This document shows positions 1 to 6,455 of a stretch of DNA of 8,504 bases, piece after piece. Each line of letters starts with the position of its first letter. Position 1 is the stretch's first letter. This stretch comes from JAUYQR01 sp031377265 (GTDB taxonomy: Bacteria; Pseudomonadota; Alphaproteobacteria; Rhodobacterales; Rhodobacteraceae). The stretch covers positions 1-8,504 of the forward strand of contig NZ_JANMET010000397.1 of the NCBI RefSeq assembly GCF_031377265.1, written 5' to 3'. Position numbers and translations under genes: made by a program. A model generated the notes under the pieces. That model saw only the letters and a list, made by a program, of their open reading frames with translations. It had not been told where the DNA came from and did not search any database.

Positions 1-318
1 AATTTGCAGAAATTCGTGGTGGGCCGAGAGTTGAGCCAGACGCCAAGCGTGATCGTGATCAACCAACCGACATGGGGCGTTGATGCGGCAGCGGCAGCGG
101 CGATCCGGCAGGCGATTCTGGACCGGGCGGCGGGCGGGGCGGCGGTGGTGGTGATCAGCCAGGATCTGGATGAGTTGCTGGAGATTGCCGATGATTTCGC
201 AGCACTGAACGGCGGGCGGCTGACACCAGTGCGCCCGGTGAAGGGCCTGACCATCGACGAGATCGGGCTGATGATGGGCGGGGCACACGGGATGGAGGTG
301 GCGCATCATGGGCATTGA
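1..318 (+). CDS. ABC transporter ATP-binding subunit, BMP/nucleoside importer type (C-terminal part)
   Basis: This is the last 105 codons of the double-ATPase subunit that would power the importer encoded just downstream; the gene begins before the window. The first residues read NLQKFVVGRELSQ, which is the tail of the ABC signature (LSGGN-x-QK) in the second nucleotide-binding domain. A Walker B-like stretch follows, VIVINQPTWGVD, and then a switch region, VVVISQDLDELLEIAD. The usual Walker B DE pair is NQ here and the switch histidine is Q, so this second ATPase site is probably catalytically weak. Such degeneracy is known in the second domain of this transporter class (YufO/NupO and RbsA-like proteins). 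The C-terminus is His-rich (AHHGH). The stop is TGA at 316-318, and the first permease starts 84 bases on. The family call is firm because of the downstream permeases and BMP protein. Confidence 0.93.
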   Translation, partial: NLQKFVVGRELSQTPSVIVINQPTWGVDAAAAAAIRQAILDRAAGGAAVVVISQDLDELLEIADDFAALNGGRLTPVRPVKGLTIDEIGLMMGGAHGMEVAHHGH

Positions 319-325
319 AAGAAAC

Positions 326-344
326 GGGGGGGCTTCACCCCCCC
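326..344 (+). other. GC-rich hairpin between the ATPase and first permease genes
   Basis: Seven G (326-332), loop CTTCA (333-337) and seven C (338-344) can form a perfect 7-bp stem. It is followed by GCAC, a C-run and GAGGATATTT (345-363) instead of a T-tract, so it is not a classical intrinsic terminator. From memory, a hairpin followed by CCCCCCGAGGATATTT recurs between genes in Rhodobacteraceae genomes. In an operon it could shape mRNA decay or cause partial termination; this role is inference. Confidence 0.55.
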
Positions 345-402
345 GCACCCCCCGAGGATATTTGCAGACAGATGAAATGCCGGAGTTCACGGAGGACTGG
401 GG

Positions 403-1485
403 ATGCTGAGGCTGGAAAAGCGGCCGTCGCCATCGGTGTTCTGGCAACGCGCCTCGCCTGTGCTGGCGGTGGCGCTGACCATGGTGGCCGGGGGGATCAT
501 GTTCTGGATCCTTGGCAAGGACCCATTCGTAGCCATTCGCACGATCTTTTGGGACCCGCTGTTTGGCGAGTTCGCGTTCTATTTTCGCGGTCAGTTGCTG
601 GTGAAGGCGGGGCCGTTGATCCTGATTGCGCTGGGGCTGTCGCTGGGGTTTCGGGCGGGAATCTGGAACATCGGCGCCGAGGGACAGTACATCATGGGGG
701 CGATCATCGGGGCTGCCGTGGGGCTGGCGGTGTTTCCGACGGAAAACCGGCTGATCTATCCGGTGATGGTGATTGCCGGGGCGTTTGGCGGCTGGGCCTG
801 GGCGATGATTCCGGCCATTCTGAAGACCCGGTTCAACACCAACGAGATCCTGGTATCGCTGCTGCTGGTCTATGTGGCGCAGACGATCTTGGCCAAGGCC
901 GCCACCGGGTTTCTGCGCAATCCCGAAGGTCAGGGCTTTCCGGGCAGCCGGAACTTTTCCAACTATCCGGCGGCGTCCAACCCGGAGCTGATTGCCGGGA
1001 CGGGCATGCATTGGGGGGTGGTCGCGGCCTTCATCGCGGTGATCGCGGCCTATGTGCTGTTGCAGCGCCATATCCTGGGCTTTCAGATCAAGCTGGCCGG
1101 GCAAGCGCCGAAAGCGGCGCGGTTTGCCGGGGTCAATCCGCAGCGGCTGGTGCTGTTGTGCATGGGGATTTCGGGGGCGCTGGCGGGCATGGCGGGGCTG
1201 TTCGAGGTGACCGGCCCGGCGGGCCAGATCACCATCGATTTCAACGTGGGCTACGGGTTTACCGCGATCATCGTGGCCTTCCTTGGCCGGCTGAACCCGG
1301 TGGGCATTCTGTTTGCAGGGCTGTTGATGGCGCTGACCTATATCGGCGGCGATGCGGCTTCGACCAACATGGGCCTGCCGTCAGCGGCGATTCAGGCGTT
1401 TCAGGGGATGCTGCTGTTCTTCCTGTTGGCCACTGACCTGCTGGGCAACTTCCGCATCCGTCTGGCAACACGGGAGGCTGTTTGA
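403..1485 (+). CDS. ABC transporter permease, BMP/nucleoside family (YufP/NupP-like)
   Basis: This 360-residue inner-membrane permease belongs to the BPD_transp_2 (branched-chain/ribose/nucleoside) family. With its partner at 1485 it should form the channel of a purine nucleoside or base importer. Hydrophobic segments begin around residues 17-37 and 69-83 and continue through most of the protein, with a longer polar stretch at about 171-200. Diagnostic motifs are NIGAEGQYIMGA (89-100), NEILVSLLL (147-155) and the cytoplasmic coupling segment GQAPKAARFAGV (233-244). The start ATG at 403 has GGAGG at 391-395 with a 7-base spacer. The stop TGA (1483-1485) shares its last base with the ATG of the second permease, so the two are translationally coupled. 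Length and motifs fit the family well. The substrate is inferred from the linked BMP protein. Confidence 0.95.
   Translation: MLRLEKRPSPSVFWQRASPVLAVALTMVAGGIMFWILGKDPFVAIRTIFWDPLFGEFAFYFRGQLLVKAGPLILIALGLSLGFRAGIWNIGAEGQYIMGAIIGAAVGLAVFPTENRLIYPVMVIAGAFGGWAWAMIPAILKTRFNTNEILVSLLLVYVAQTILAKAATGFLRNPEGQGFPGSRNFSNYPAASNPELIAGTGMHWGVVAAFIAVIAAYVLLQRHILGFQIKLAGQAPKAARFAGVNPQRLVLLCMGISGALAGMAGLFEVTGPAGQITIDFNVGYGFTAIIVAFLGRLNPVGILFAGLLMALTYIGGDAASTNMGLPSAAIQAFQGMLLFFLLATDLLGNFRIRLATREAV
1472..1477 (+). promoter_or_regulatory. Ribosome binding site deciding the start of the second permease
   Basis: GGGAGG lies inside the 3' end of the first permease gene, 7 bases before ATG at 1485. A TTG three bases earlier (1482) is in the same frame, but ATG has better spacing and gives the typical TGATG stop-start overlap, so 1485 is preferred. 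Confidence 0.8.
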
Positions 1486-2414
1486 TGTTTGGCGATATCA
1501 GTCTGAGCCTGCTGCTGGCCTCGCTCATGGTCAATTCGGTTCCGATCATGCTGGCCGCAACGGGCGAGTTGGTGGTGGAAAAGGCGGGTGTTCTGAACCT
1601 TGGCGTCGAGGGGATGATGATCATGGGGGCGATCTGCGGTTTCGTGACCGCAGTGCTGACCGGCAATCCCTATCTGGGCTTCGTTGGCGGCGCGCTGGGG
1701 GCGGCGGCGCTGTCGCTGGTGTTTGCGCTGCTGACGCAGGTTTTGCAGACCAATCAGGTGGCATCGGGGCTTGCGCTGACGCTGTTCGGCCTTGGCCTGT
1801 CGAGCCTGATCGGACAGGGCTATGTCGGGATCAAGCCGCCCGCCACGGGCGAGGTGCCGTTCGGGCCGCTGGCCGACATTCCGTTTCTGGGCACGGTTCT
1901 GTTCGGGCATGACTGGGTGGTGTATTTCTCGATCCTGATGGTGGCCGCGACGTGGTGGGTGCTGCGCTATAGCCGTACCGGCCTGATCCTGCGGGCGGTG
2001 GGCGAAAGCCATGAGGCGGCGCATGCGCTGGGCTACAAGGTAACCCGCATCCGCATACTGGCAATCCTGTTCGGGGGCGCGATGGCGGGGCTTGGCGGGG
2101 CCTATGTCAGCCTGATCCGGGTGCCGCAATGGACAGACGGGATCACGGCGGGTGCGGGCTGGATTGCGCTGGCCATCGTGGTCTTTGCATCGTGGAAACC
2201 ATGGCGGGTGTTGATGGGTGCTTATCTTTTCGGCGGTATCACCGTGCTGCAACTAAACCTGCAAGCCGCCGGATCATCTATCCCGGTGGAATACTTGTCG
2301 ATGGCTCCGTATCTGATAACCATCCTTGTGTTGGTCATCATGTCATCTGGTCGGGGACGGGCGTCGCTGAACGCGCCCGCCTGCCTTGGCCAGAACTTCC
2401 ATGCCTCACGCTGA
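1485..2414 (+). CDS. ABC transporter permease, BMP/nucleoside family (YufQ/NupQ-like)
   Basis: This 309-residue inner-membrane permease is the second half of the importer channel and also belongs to the BPD_transp_2 family. Supporting motifs are the TM-loop segment LNLGVEGMMIMGA (38-50), the cytoplasmic coupling segment RAVGESHEAAHALGY (170-184), and GWIALAIVVFASWKPWR (225-241). The C-terminal tail ASLNAPACLG (292-301) resembles tails I recall in this subgroup. Several long hydrophobic stretches alternate with short loops, as expected for about 8 membrane spans. The gene overlaps the first permease by one base, which supports co-translation and fixed stoichiometry. The binding-protein gene follows after 52 bases that contain a hairpin. 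The family call is very secure; the transported molecule is inferred. Confidence 0.95.
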   Translation: MFGDISLSLLLASLMVNSVPIMLAATGELVVEKAGVLNLGVEGMMIMGAICGFVTAVLTGNPYLGFVGGALGAAALSLVFALLTQVLQTNQVASGLALTLFGLGLSSLIGQGYVGIKPPATGEVPFGPLADIPFLGTVLFGHDWVVYFSILMVAATWWVLRYSRTGLILRAVGESHEAAHALGYKVTRIRILAILFGGAMAGLGGAYVSLIRVPQWTDGITAGAGWIALAIVVFASWKPWRVLMGAYLFGGITVLQLNLQAAGSSIPVEYLSMAPYLITILVLVIMSSGRGRASLNAPACLGQNFHASR

Positions 2415-2426
2415 GGCTTAACACGC

Positions 2427-2445
2427 CGGGGGCATCAAGCCCCCG
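2427..2445 (+). other. Intercistronic hairpin before the binding-protein gene
   Basis: CGGGGGC (2427-2433), loop ATCAA and GCCCCCG (2439-2445) form a perfect 7-bp stem with no T-tract after it. It lies 22 bases before the start of the BMP gene. Hairpins in this position often protect or process mRNA so that the binding protein is made in excess over the permeases. That role is inferred from position only. Confidence 0.55.
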
Positions 2446-2466
2446 CCCAATGGGGAGACTACCAGA

Positions 2467-3549
2467 ATGAAACGCAGAACTCTGCTTGCCACCGCAGTAC
2501 TTGGCGTCAGCCTTGCCTTCGGCGGTGCCGCCGTGGCGCAAGACAAGACCAAGGCGTGCTTTGTTTATGTCGGCCCGATCGGCGATGGCGGCTGGACCTA
2601 TCAGCACCATCAGGGCGCGCTGGCCGTGCAGGAAGCCTTTGGCGACAAGGTCGAGATCCAGTGGCAGGAAAACGTGCCCGAGGGTGCCGATGCCGAGCGT
2701 GTGTTGACGCAGATGGCGCTGGGCGGCTGCAACATCATCTTCACCACGTCTTTCGGCTATATGGATGCGACCAACGCGGTTGCGGCCAAGTTCCCCGATG
2801 TGAAGTTCGAACACGCAACCGGCTTCAAGCGCGAGCATCCGAACGTTTCCACCTATAACGCCCGGTTCTATGAGGGCCGCGCGGTGCAGGGCACCATTGC
2901 GGGCCGGATGACCAAGACCAACAAGATCGGCTACATCGCGTCATTCCCGATTCCCGAAGTGATCATGGGGATCAACAGCTACTATCTGCACGCCAAGAAG
3001 GTGAACCCGGCGGTCGAACTGTCGATCGTATGGGCCTATACCTGGTTTGACCCGGCGAAAGAGGCGGATGCCGCCAAAGCGCTGATCGAACAGGGCGTGG
3101 ACGTGATTGCCAGCCACACCGATTCCACCGCGCCCTTGGCCGAAGCAGCCAAGACGCCGGGGGTGATCGGCTTTGGTCAGGCCTCCGACATGGCAGAGTA
3201 CAAGGACGGCCCGCGCGTATCGTCGATCATCGACAACTGGGCGCCGTATTATGTGAAACGCGTCGGCGCGCTGATGGACGGCACTTACGCGCAGGCGGAT
3301 GCGTGGGAGGGCATCGCTGGCGGCGAAGTGGAAATCGGTGAAATCACGGCGGCGGTTCCTGCCGAAGTGAAGGCCGAGGCCGAAGCGATGCGCGATGCGA
3401 TTGCAGCGGGCACCTATCACCCGTTCACCGGGCCGATCAAGAAGCAGGATGGCAGCGACTGGCTGGCCGATGGCGCGGTGGCGCCGGACGGTGATTTGCT
3501 GGGCATGGGCTTCTACGTCGAAGGCATCGTCGGCGACATTCCGAAGTAA
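2467..3549 (+). CDS. BMP-family periplasmic substrate-binding protein of ABC transporter
   Basis: This 360-residue binding protein of the BMP/PnrA-like family should capture purine nucleosides or bases in the periplasm and deliver them to the permeases encoded upstream. A Sec signal peptide spans residues 1-24 (MKRR start, hydrophobic core, AVA then Q25). No lipobox cysteine is present, so it is probably soluble rather than a lipoprotein as in Gram-positive and spirochete relatives. Family landmarks are GPIGDGGWTYQHHQG (36-50), TTSFGYMDA (93-101), NARFYEGR (131-138), IVWAYTWFDP (187-196), ASHTDSTAP (215-223) and GFGQASDM (235-242). Aromatic and Asp residues in these stretches are candidate ligand contacts by analogy with PnrA. 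The start ATG has GGGGAG at 2452-2457. A strong terminator follows the stop, so this is the last gene of the operon. Ligand identity cannot be read from the sequence. Confidence 0.95.
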   Translation: MKRRTLLATAVLGVSLAFGGAAVAQDKTKACFVYVGPIGDGGWTYQHHQGALAVQEAFGDKVEIQWQENVPEGADAERVLTQMALGGCNIIFTTSFGYMDATNAVAAKFPDVKFEHATGFKREHPNVSTYNARFYEGRAVQGTIAGRMTKTNKIGYIASFPIPEVIMGINSYYLHAKKVNPAVELSIVWAYTWFDPAKEADAAKALIEQGVDVIASHTDSTAPLAEAAKTPGVIGFGQASDMAEYKDGPRVSSIIDNWAPYYVKRVGALMDGTYAQADAWEGIAGGEVEIGEITAAVPAEVKAEAEAMRDAIAAGTYHPFTGPIKKQDGSDWLADGAVAPDGDLLGMGFYVEGIVGDIPK

Positions 3550-3573
3550 GCCTGCCTGCAATGATGAAGAAAG

Positions 3574-3605
3574 GCCGCCGTGGCAACACGGCGGCTTTGC
3601 TTTTT
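3574..3605 (+). terminator. Intrinsic terminator of the ABC transporter operon
   Basis: GCCGCCGTG (3574-3582), tetraloop GCAA and CACGGCGGC (3587-3595) form a perfect 9-bp GC-rich stem. It is followed by TTTGCTTTTT (3596-3605). It lies 24 bases after the BMP stop codon and is a textbook Rho-independent terminator. Confidence 0.93.
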
Positions 3606-3637
3606 GCGCGGCTGCGTGGTTGGCTTTGCAAAGTTGG

Positions 3638-3644
3638 AAAAGGA
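3638..3644 (+). promoter_or_regulatory. Ribosome binding site of the methyltransferase gene
   Basis: AAAAGGA sits 6 bases before ATG at 3651. This is the only well-spaced site near the 5' end and is the reason for placing the original methyltransferase start at 3651. An ATG at 3644 overlaps the site itself and is less suitable. Confidence 0.55.
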
Positions 3645-3650
3645 TGCCTG

Positions 3651-4453
3651 ATGACCAGTCCCTTACCCCCCCCGCACCGCTGGTGTGAATGGCCGTCTTT
3701 GGGGCGGACGCGCCCGCGATTGGGCCGAGGTTCAGGAAGGCCAGTTCGGCCCCGGCTATGACGATGTGCTGACGCGCGCCGGGGTTGGGGCTGGGCACGC
3801 GGCTTGTGGACGCCGGCTGCGGGGCGGGGATGGCGGCAATGCGGGCTGCCGGGCTTGGCGCGCGGGTTTCGGGCATCGACGCGGCACCGCTGCTGCTGGA
3901 CATCGCCCGCGAACGCACCCCAGAGGGCGATTTCCGCGAGGGCGATCTGGAGGAACTGCCCTTTGCGGACGACAGCTTTGACGTGGTGACCAGCTTCAAC
4001 GCATTCCTGTTCGCCGGCAACCCGGTTCGTGCGCTGAGCGAGGCGCGGCGCGTGACCACGTCCGGTGGTATTGTGGCGATCATGACCTGGGGTCGACCGG
4101 AAGGGATGGAGGCCGCGTCCGTTGTGGCCGCCCTGCGCCCATTGCTGCCCGCCCCACCGCCCGGCGCGCCGGGGCCCTTCGCCCTGTCAGACCCGGACCG
4201 TCTGTCGGCCTTTGCCGCCGAGGCCGGCTTGACCCCGCGCGACGTGGTCGAAGGCCATATCTTCTGGCGCTATCCTGACAAGGCGACAGCGCTGCGCGGC
4301 CTGAACTCCAGCGGCGTCGCGGTGCGCGCGGCGGGGCTTGTGGGCGAAGCGGCTGTGACAGCCGCGCATGCGGCGGCGTTGGCCCCGTTCCTGCAAGCGG
4401 ATGGCAGCTTGCGGATCGGCGCGCGGTACATGGCGATGCTGGCACTGGCCTGA
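3651..4453 (+). pseudogene. Class I SAM-dependent methyltransferase, reading frame broken (frameshifted)
   Basis: Three frames together read as one methyltransferase. The N-terminus from ATG 3651 gives MTSPLPP. The next frame gives VNGRLWGGRARDWAEVQEGQ and so on to about 3787. From there a third frame carries the rest to TGA at 4451-4453. The core includes motif I (VDAGCGAG), the acidic GIDAAP after the second strand, EGDLEELPFADDSFDVV and the post-motif segment SGGIVAIMTWG, as in the Methyltransf_11 fold. Removing one base from the C8 run (3666-3673) and one from the G4 run (3787-3790) would restore an uninterrupted 266-residue protein. The second shift is well supported because conserved sequence continues directly across it; the first depends on the chosen start. 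As written, only a 222-residue product from TTG 3785, lacking the N-terminal helix region, could be made. The cause may be real decay or homopolymer sequencing error. The methyl acceptor is unknown. The FAD enzyme follows 47 bases later. Confidence 0.72.
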
Positions 4454-4500
4454 CGCGGAGCCCCTTTCTTCTGGCGCAGCAGCGTGGCACTGTCTGCAGC

Positions 4501-5577
4501 ATGGATTGCGATTTTCTCATTATCGGCGGTGGCATAGCGGGCATCTCGGCGGCGGCGCGTCTGTCGGCGCTGGGGTCGGTTGTGGTGCTGGAGGGCGAGG
4601 ACAGCCTTGCCCATCACGCCTCGGGCCGGTCTGCGGCGCTGTTCGAGCCGCGCTACGGCGCGCCTGCGGTTGTTGGGCTTTCGCTGGCATCAGAGGCGTA
4701 TTTCCGGACTGCAGAAGGCATCCTGTCGCCGCGCGGGCTGATGATCGTGGCGAAGGCCGATGAACAGGCGGCGTTCGAGGTTGATCTGGCGGCGATGGAA
4801 TTCACCCGGATCAGCGTTGCTGAGGCGCGGGATGTGGTGCCGATCCTGAACCCTGACAGCGTCGCTTTCGCGGGGTTGGCGGACCATGCCTGGGATATCG
4901 ACACTGACCGCCTGATCCAGGGCTTTGCCCGCGAGGCCCGGGCGCGGGGGGCGCAAATCCTGACCAAGGCGAAGGTGACGGGGATTGTGAAGGACGGGGC
5001 TGGCTGGCGGGTCAGCAGTCCGGCGGGGGAATGGGCCGCCGGGATGATCATCAATGCGGCAGGCGCGTGGGTGGATCTGGTGGCGGAAATGGCGGGCATC
5101 CGGCCGCTTGGATTTCAGCCGATGCGCCGGTCAATGGCGCGTATTCCAGCACCCGGGGGACTGGATGTGTCACGCTGGCCAATGGTCTTTGGCGCGGCCG
5201 AGGGCTGGTACGCAAAACCTGACGCCGGGGCACTGATCGTGTCACCCGCCGAAGAGCACCCGATGGACCCGCACGACGCCTGGGCCGATGACATGGTGCT
5301 GGCCGAAGGGCTGGCGCGGTATGAGGAGATGGTGACCGAACCGGTGACGCGGGTTATTTCGAACTGGGCGGGGCTGCGGACGTTTTCACCCGACCGGGTG
5401 CTGGTGATCGGACCGGATCAGGCAGACCCGACGTTCTTTTGGCTGGGCGGACAGGGCGGCTATGGCTTTCAGTCCTGCCCTGCGGCCAGTCAGTTGGTGG
5501 CGGACCTGATCAATGGCTGCACGCCCGCGCTGGAGGCTGGGCTTGTGGCAGCGCTTTCGCCAACACGGTTTGGCTAA
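4501..5577 (+). CDS. FAD-dependent oxidoreductase, DAO family (D-amino-acid/D-arginine dehydrogenase-like)
   Basis: This 358-residue flavoenzyme of the D-amino-acid oxidase superfamily most resembles bacterial D-arginine dehydrogenase-type proteins, which oxidise D-amino acids to 2-oxo acids. The N-terminal Rossmann FAD site is IIGGGIAG (7-14), with E31 at the end of the second strand for the FAD ribose. HHASGRSAALFEP (38-50) matches the flavin and active-site loop of that group. NAAGAW (185-190) is a typical second FAD contact. QPMRRSM (206-212) and NWAGLRTFSPDR (288-299) carry arginines in the places where D-arginine dehydrogenase binds the substrate carboxylate; R293 is the likeliest. GQGGYGFQ (317-324) is the C-terminal FAD motif. 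ATG 4501 gives exactly the expected N-terminus, although no clear ribosome site precedes it. It may be co-transcribed with the broken methyltransferase. The exact substrate is not determinable from this sequence. Confidence 0.88.
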   Translation: MDCDFLIIGGGIAGISAAARLSALGSVVVLEGEDSLAHHASGRSAALFEPRYGAPAVVGLSLASEAYFRTAEGILSPRGLMIVAKADEQAAFEVDLAAMEFTRISVAEARDVVPILNPDSVAFAGLADHAWDIDTDRLIQGFAREARARGAQILTKAKVTGIVKDGAGWRVSSPAGEWAAGMIINAAGAWVDLVAEMAGIRPLGFQPMRRSMARIPAPGGLDVSRWPMVFGAAEGWYAKPDAGALIVSPAEEHPMDPHDAWADDMVLAEGLARYEEMVTEPVTRVISNWAGLRTFSPDRVLVIGPDQADPTFFWLGGQGGYGFQSCPAASQLVADLINGCTPALEAGLVAALSPTRFG

Positions 5578-5614
5578 TCGGCAGGCAATCTGGCGCGCAT
5601 GGCGAAAAACCGGG

Positions 5615-5642
5615 GCTGACAGATCGGTCGAATTCTGTCAGC
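5615..5642. promoter_or_regulatory. 9-bp inverted repeat before the lysozyme gene
   Basis: GCTGACAGA (5615-5623) and TCTGTCAGC (5634-5642) are exact reverse complements separated by 10 bases. The element ends 9 bases before the lysozyme ATG and lies 37 bases after the FAD gene stop. No T-tract follows, so a terminator is less likely than an operator or a leader hairpin next to the start codon. Function is inferred only from symmetry and position. Confidence 0.45.
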
Positions 5643-5651
5643 ATCGCCAGC

Positions 5652-6440
5652 ATGTTGCACCGATTTTTCCCAATCGTTTGCCTGCTGCTTGCTGCCTGCG
5701 GCGCGCCCCGCAATACGCCCGAGCAAAGCAGTGGCGAGACGGTGACTGTCACCACTTCCAACTTTTCCGACGGCGACCCGACCGATTGGCCGGGCCGCGC
5801 ACCAGACCGTTACCCGGTGCATGGCATTGATCTGTCGCGCTTTCAAACGGCGGTCGATTGGCCCACGGCGCGGGCCAATGGGGTAAATTTTGCCTTCATC
5901 AAGGCCACCGAGGGCGGCGATCTGGTGGACCCGATGTTCGAAGATCACTGGCGCGGGGCGGGGCAAGCCGGGGTCAAGCGCGGTGCCTACCACTTCTTTT
6001 ACCATTGCCGTCCGGCGGCCGAGCAGGCGCGCTGGTACATCCGCCACGTGCCGCGAACGGCGGGTGCGCTGCCCCCGGTTCTGGACATGGAATGGACGCC
6101 GACCTCGCCCACCTGCACCATCCGGCGCGACGCCGAAACGATCCGGTCTGAGGCGCGCATCTTCATCAATGCCGTGACCGCGCAGTATGGCCAGCGCCCG
6201 ATCCTGTACACCTCGATCGACTTTTTCGAGGACAACGAGATGTGGCGCGTGACGGGCGTCGAGTTCTGGTTGCGGTCGGTCGCCGCGCATCCGCATGATC
6301 TGTATGACGGGCAACACTGGAGCTTTTGGCAATACACCTCGACGGGTGTGGTTCCGGGCATCGGAGGGCCGGTGGACGTGAACGTCTTCGCGGGGTCAAG
6401 CACACAGTGGGCGGGCTGGATCGCCGCCCGGGCGCAATAG
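5652..6440 (+). CDS. GH25 family lysozyme-like lipoprotein
   Basis: This 262-residue protein has a lipoprotein signal peptide with lipobox LAAC (C16), so it should be exported and lipid-anchored. A low-complexity linker spans about residues 17-50. The rest is a glycoside hydrolase family 25 (Cellosyl/muramidase) barrel that cleaves the N-acetylmuramic acid-N-acetylglucosamine bond in peptidoglycan. Expected catalytic residues are present: HGIDLSRFQ (58-65) with D60, FAFIKATEG (80-88), GAYHFFY (111-117), VLDMEW (143-148) with the D145-x-E147 pair, FWQYTSTG (225-232), and VDVNVF (241-246) with D242. The frame is open upstream to 5439, but ATG 5652 is chosen because it gives a clean lipoprotein signal and avoids overlap with the FAD gene. 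No clear ribosome site is seen. No phage genes are nearby, which suggests host wall remodelling. It converges with the minus-strand gene 15 bases away. Confidence 0.92.
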   Translation: MLHRFFPIVCLLLAACGAPRNTPEQSSGETVTVTTSNFSDGDPTDWPGRAPDRYPVHGIDLSRFQTAVDWPTARANGVNFAFIKATEGGDLVDPMFEDHWRGAGQAGVKRGAYHFFYHCRPAAEQARWYIRHVPRTAGALPPVLDMEWTPTSPTCTIRRDAETIRSEARIFINAVTAQYGQRPILYTSIDFFEDNEMWRVTGVEFWLRSVAAHPHDLYDGQHWSFWQYTSTGVVPGIGGPVDVNVFAGSSTQWAGWIAARAQ

Positions 6441-6455
6441 CAGGCGCGCTGGCCG

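Noticed and set aside
315..1436. Open frame of 373 codons overlapping the first permease in another frame
   Set aside because: It is Gly/Arg-rich with no domain pattern, and the permease in the neighbouring frame has clear family motifs.
1401..2252. Open frame of 283 codons on the minus strand
   Set aside because: It is antisense to the second permease and its composition (Gln, His, Arg-rich) is typical of a shadow frame.
3644..3688. Alternative methyltransferase start at ATG 3644 in the same frame as the main body (MPDDQSLTPPAPLV, then stop)
   Set aside because: Its ribosome site would overlap or abut the ATG, and it stops at 3688; it would need a compensating -1 change. It remains a weaker alternative to ATG 3651.
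3666..3790. Programmed ribosomal frameshifting in the methyltransferase
   Set aside because: There is no recognisable slippery heptamer with a downstream pseudoknot, and such recoding is not known to me for this family; indel or sequence error is simpler.
2941..4083. Long open frame of 380 codons on the minus strand
   Set aside because: It lies antisense to the BMP gene and terminator and has no recognisable domain; it is a by-product of high GC in the real genes.
5439..5651. N-terminal extension of the lysozyme frame
   Set aside because: It overlaps the end of the FAD enzyme and would bury the lipoprotein signal peptide that starts at 5652.
5574..6332. Open frame of 252 codons on the minus strand
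   Set aside because: It is antisense to the GH25 gene, which has catalytic motifs and a lipobox in the plus frame.
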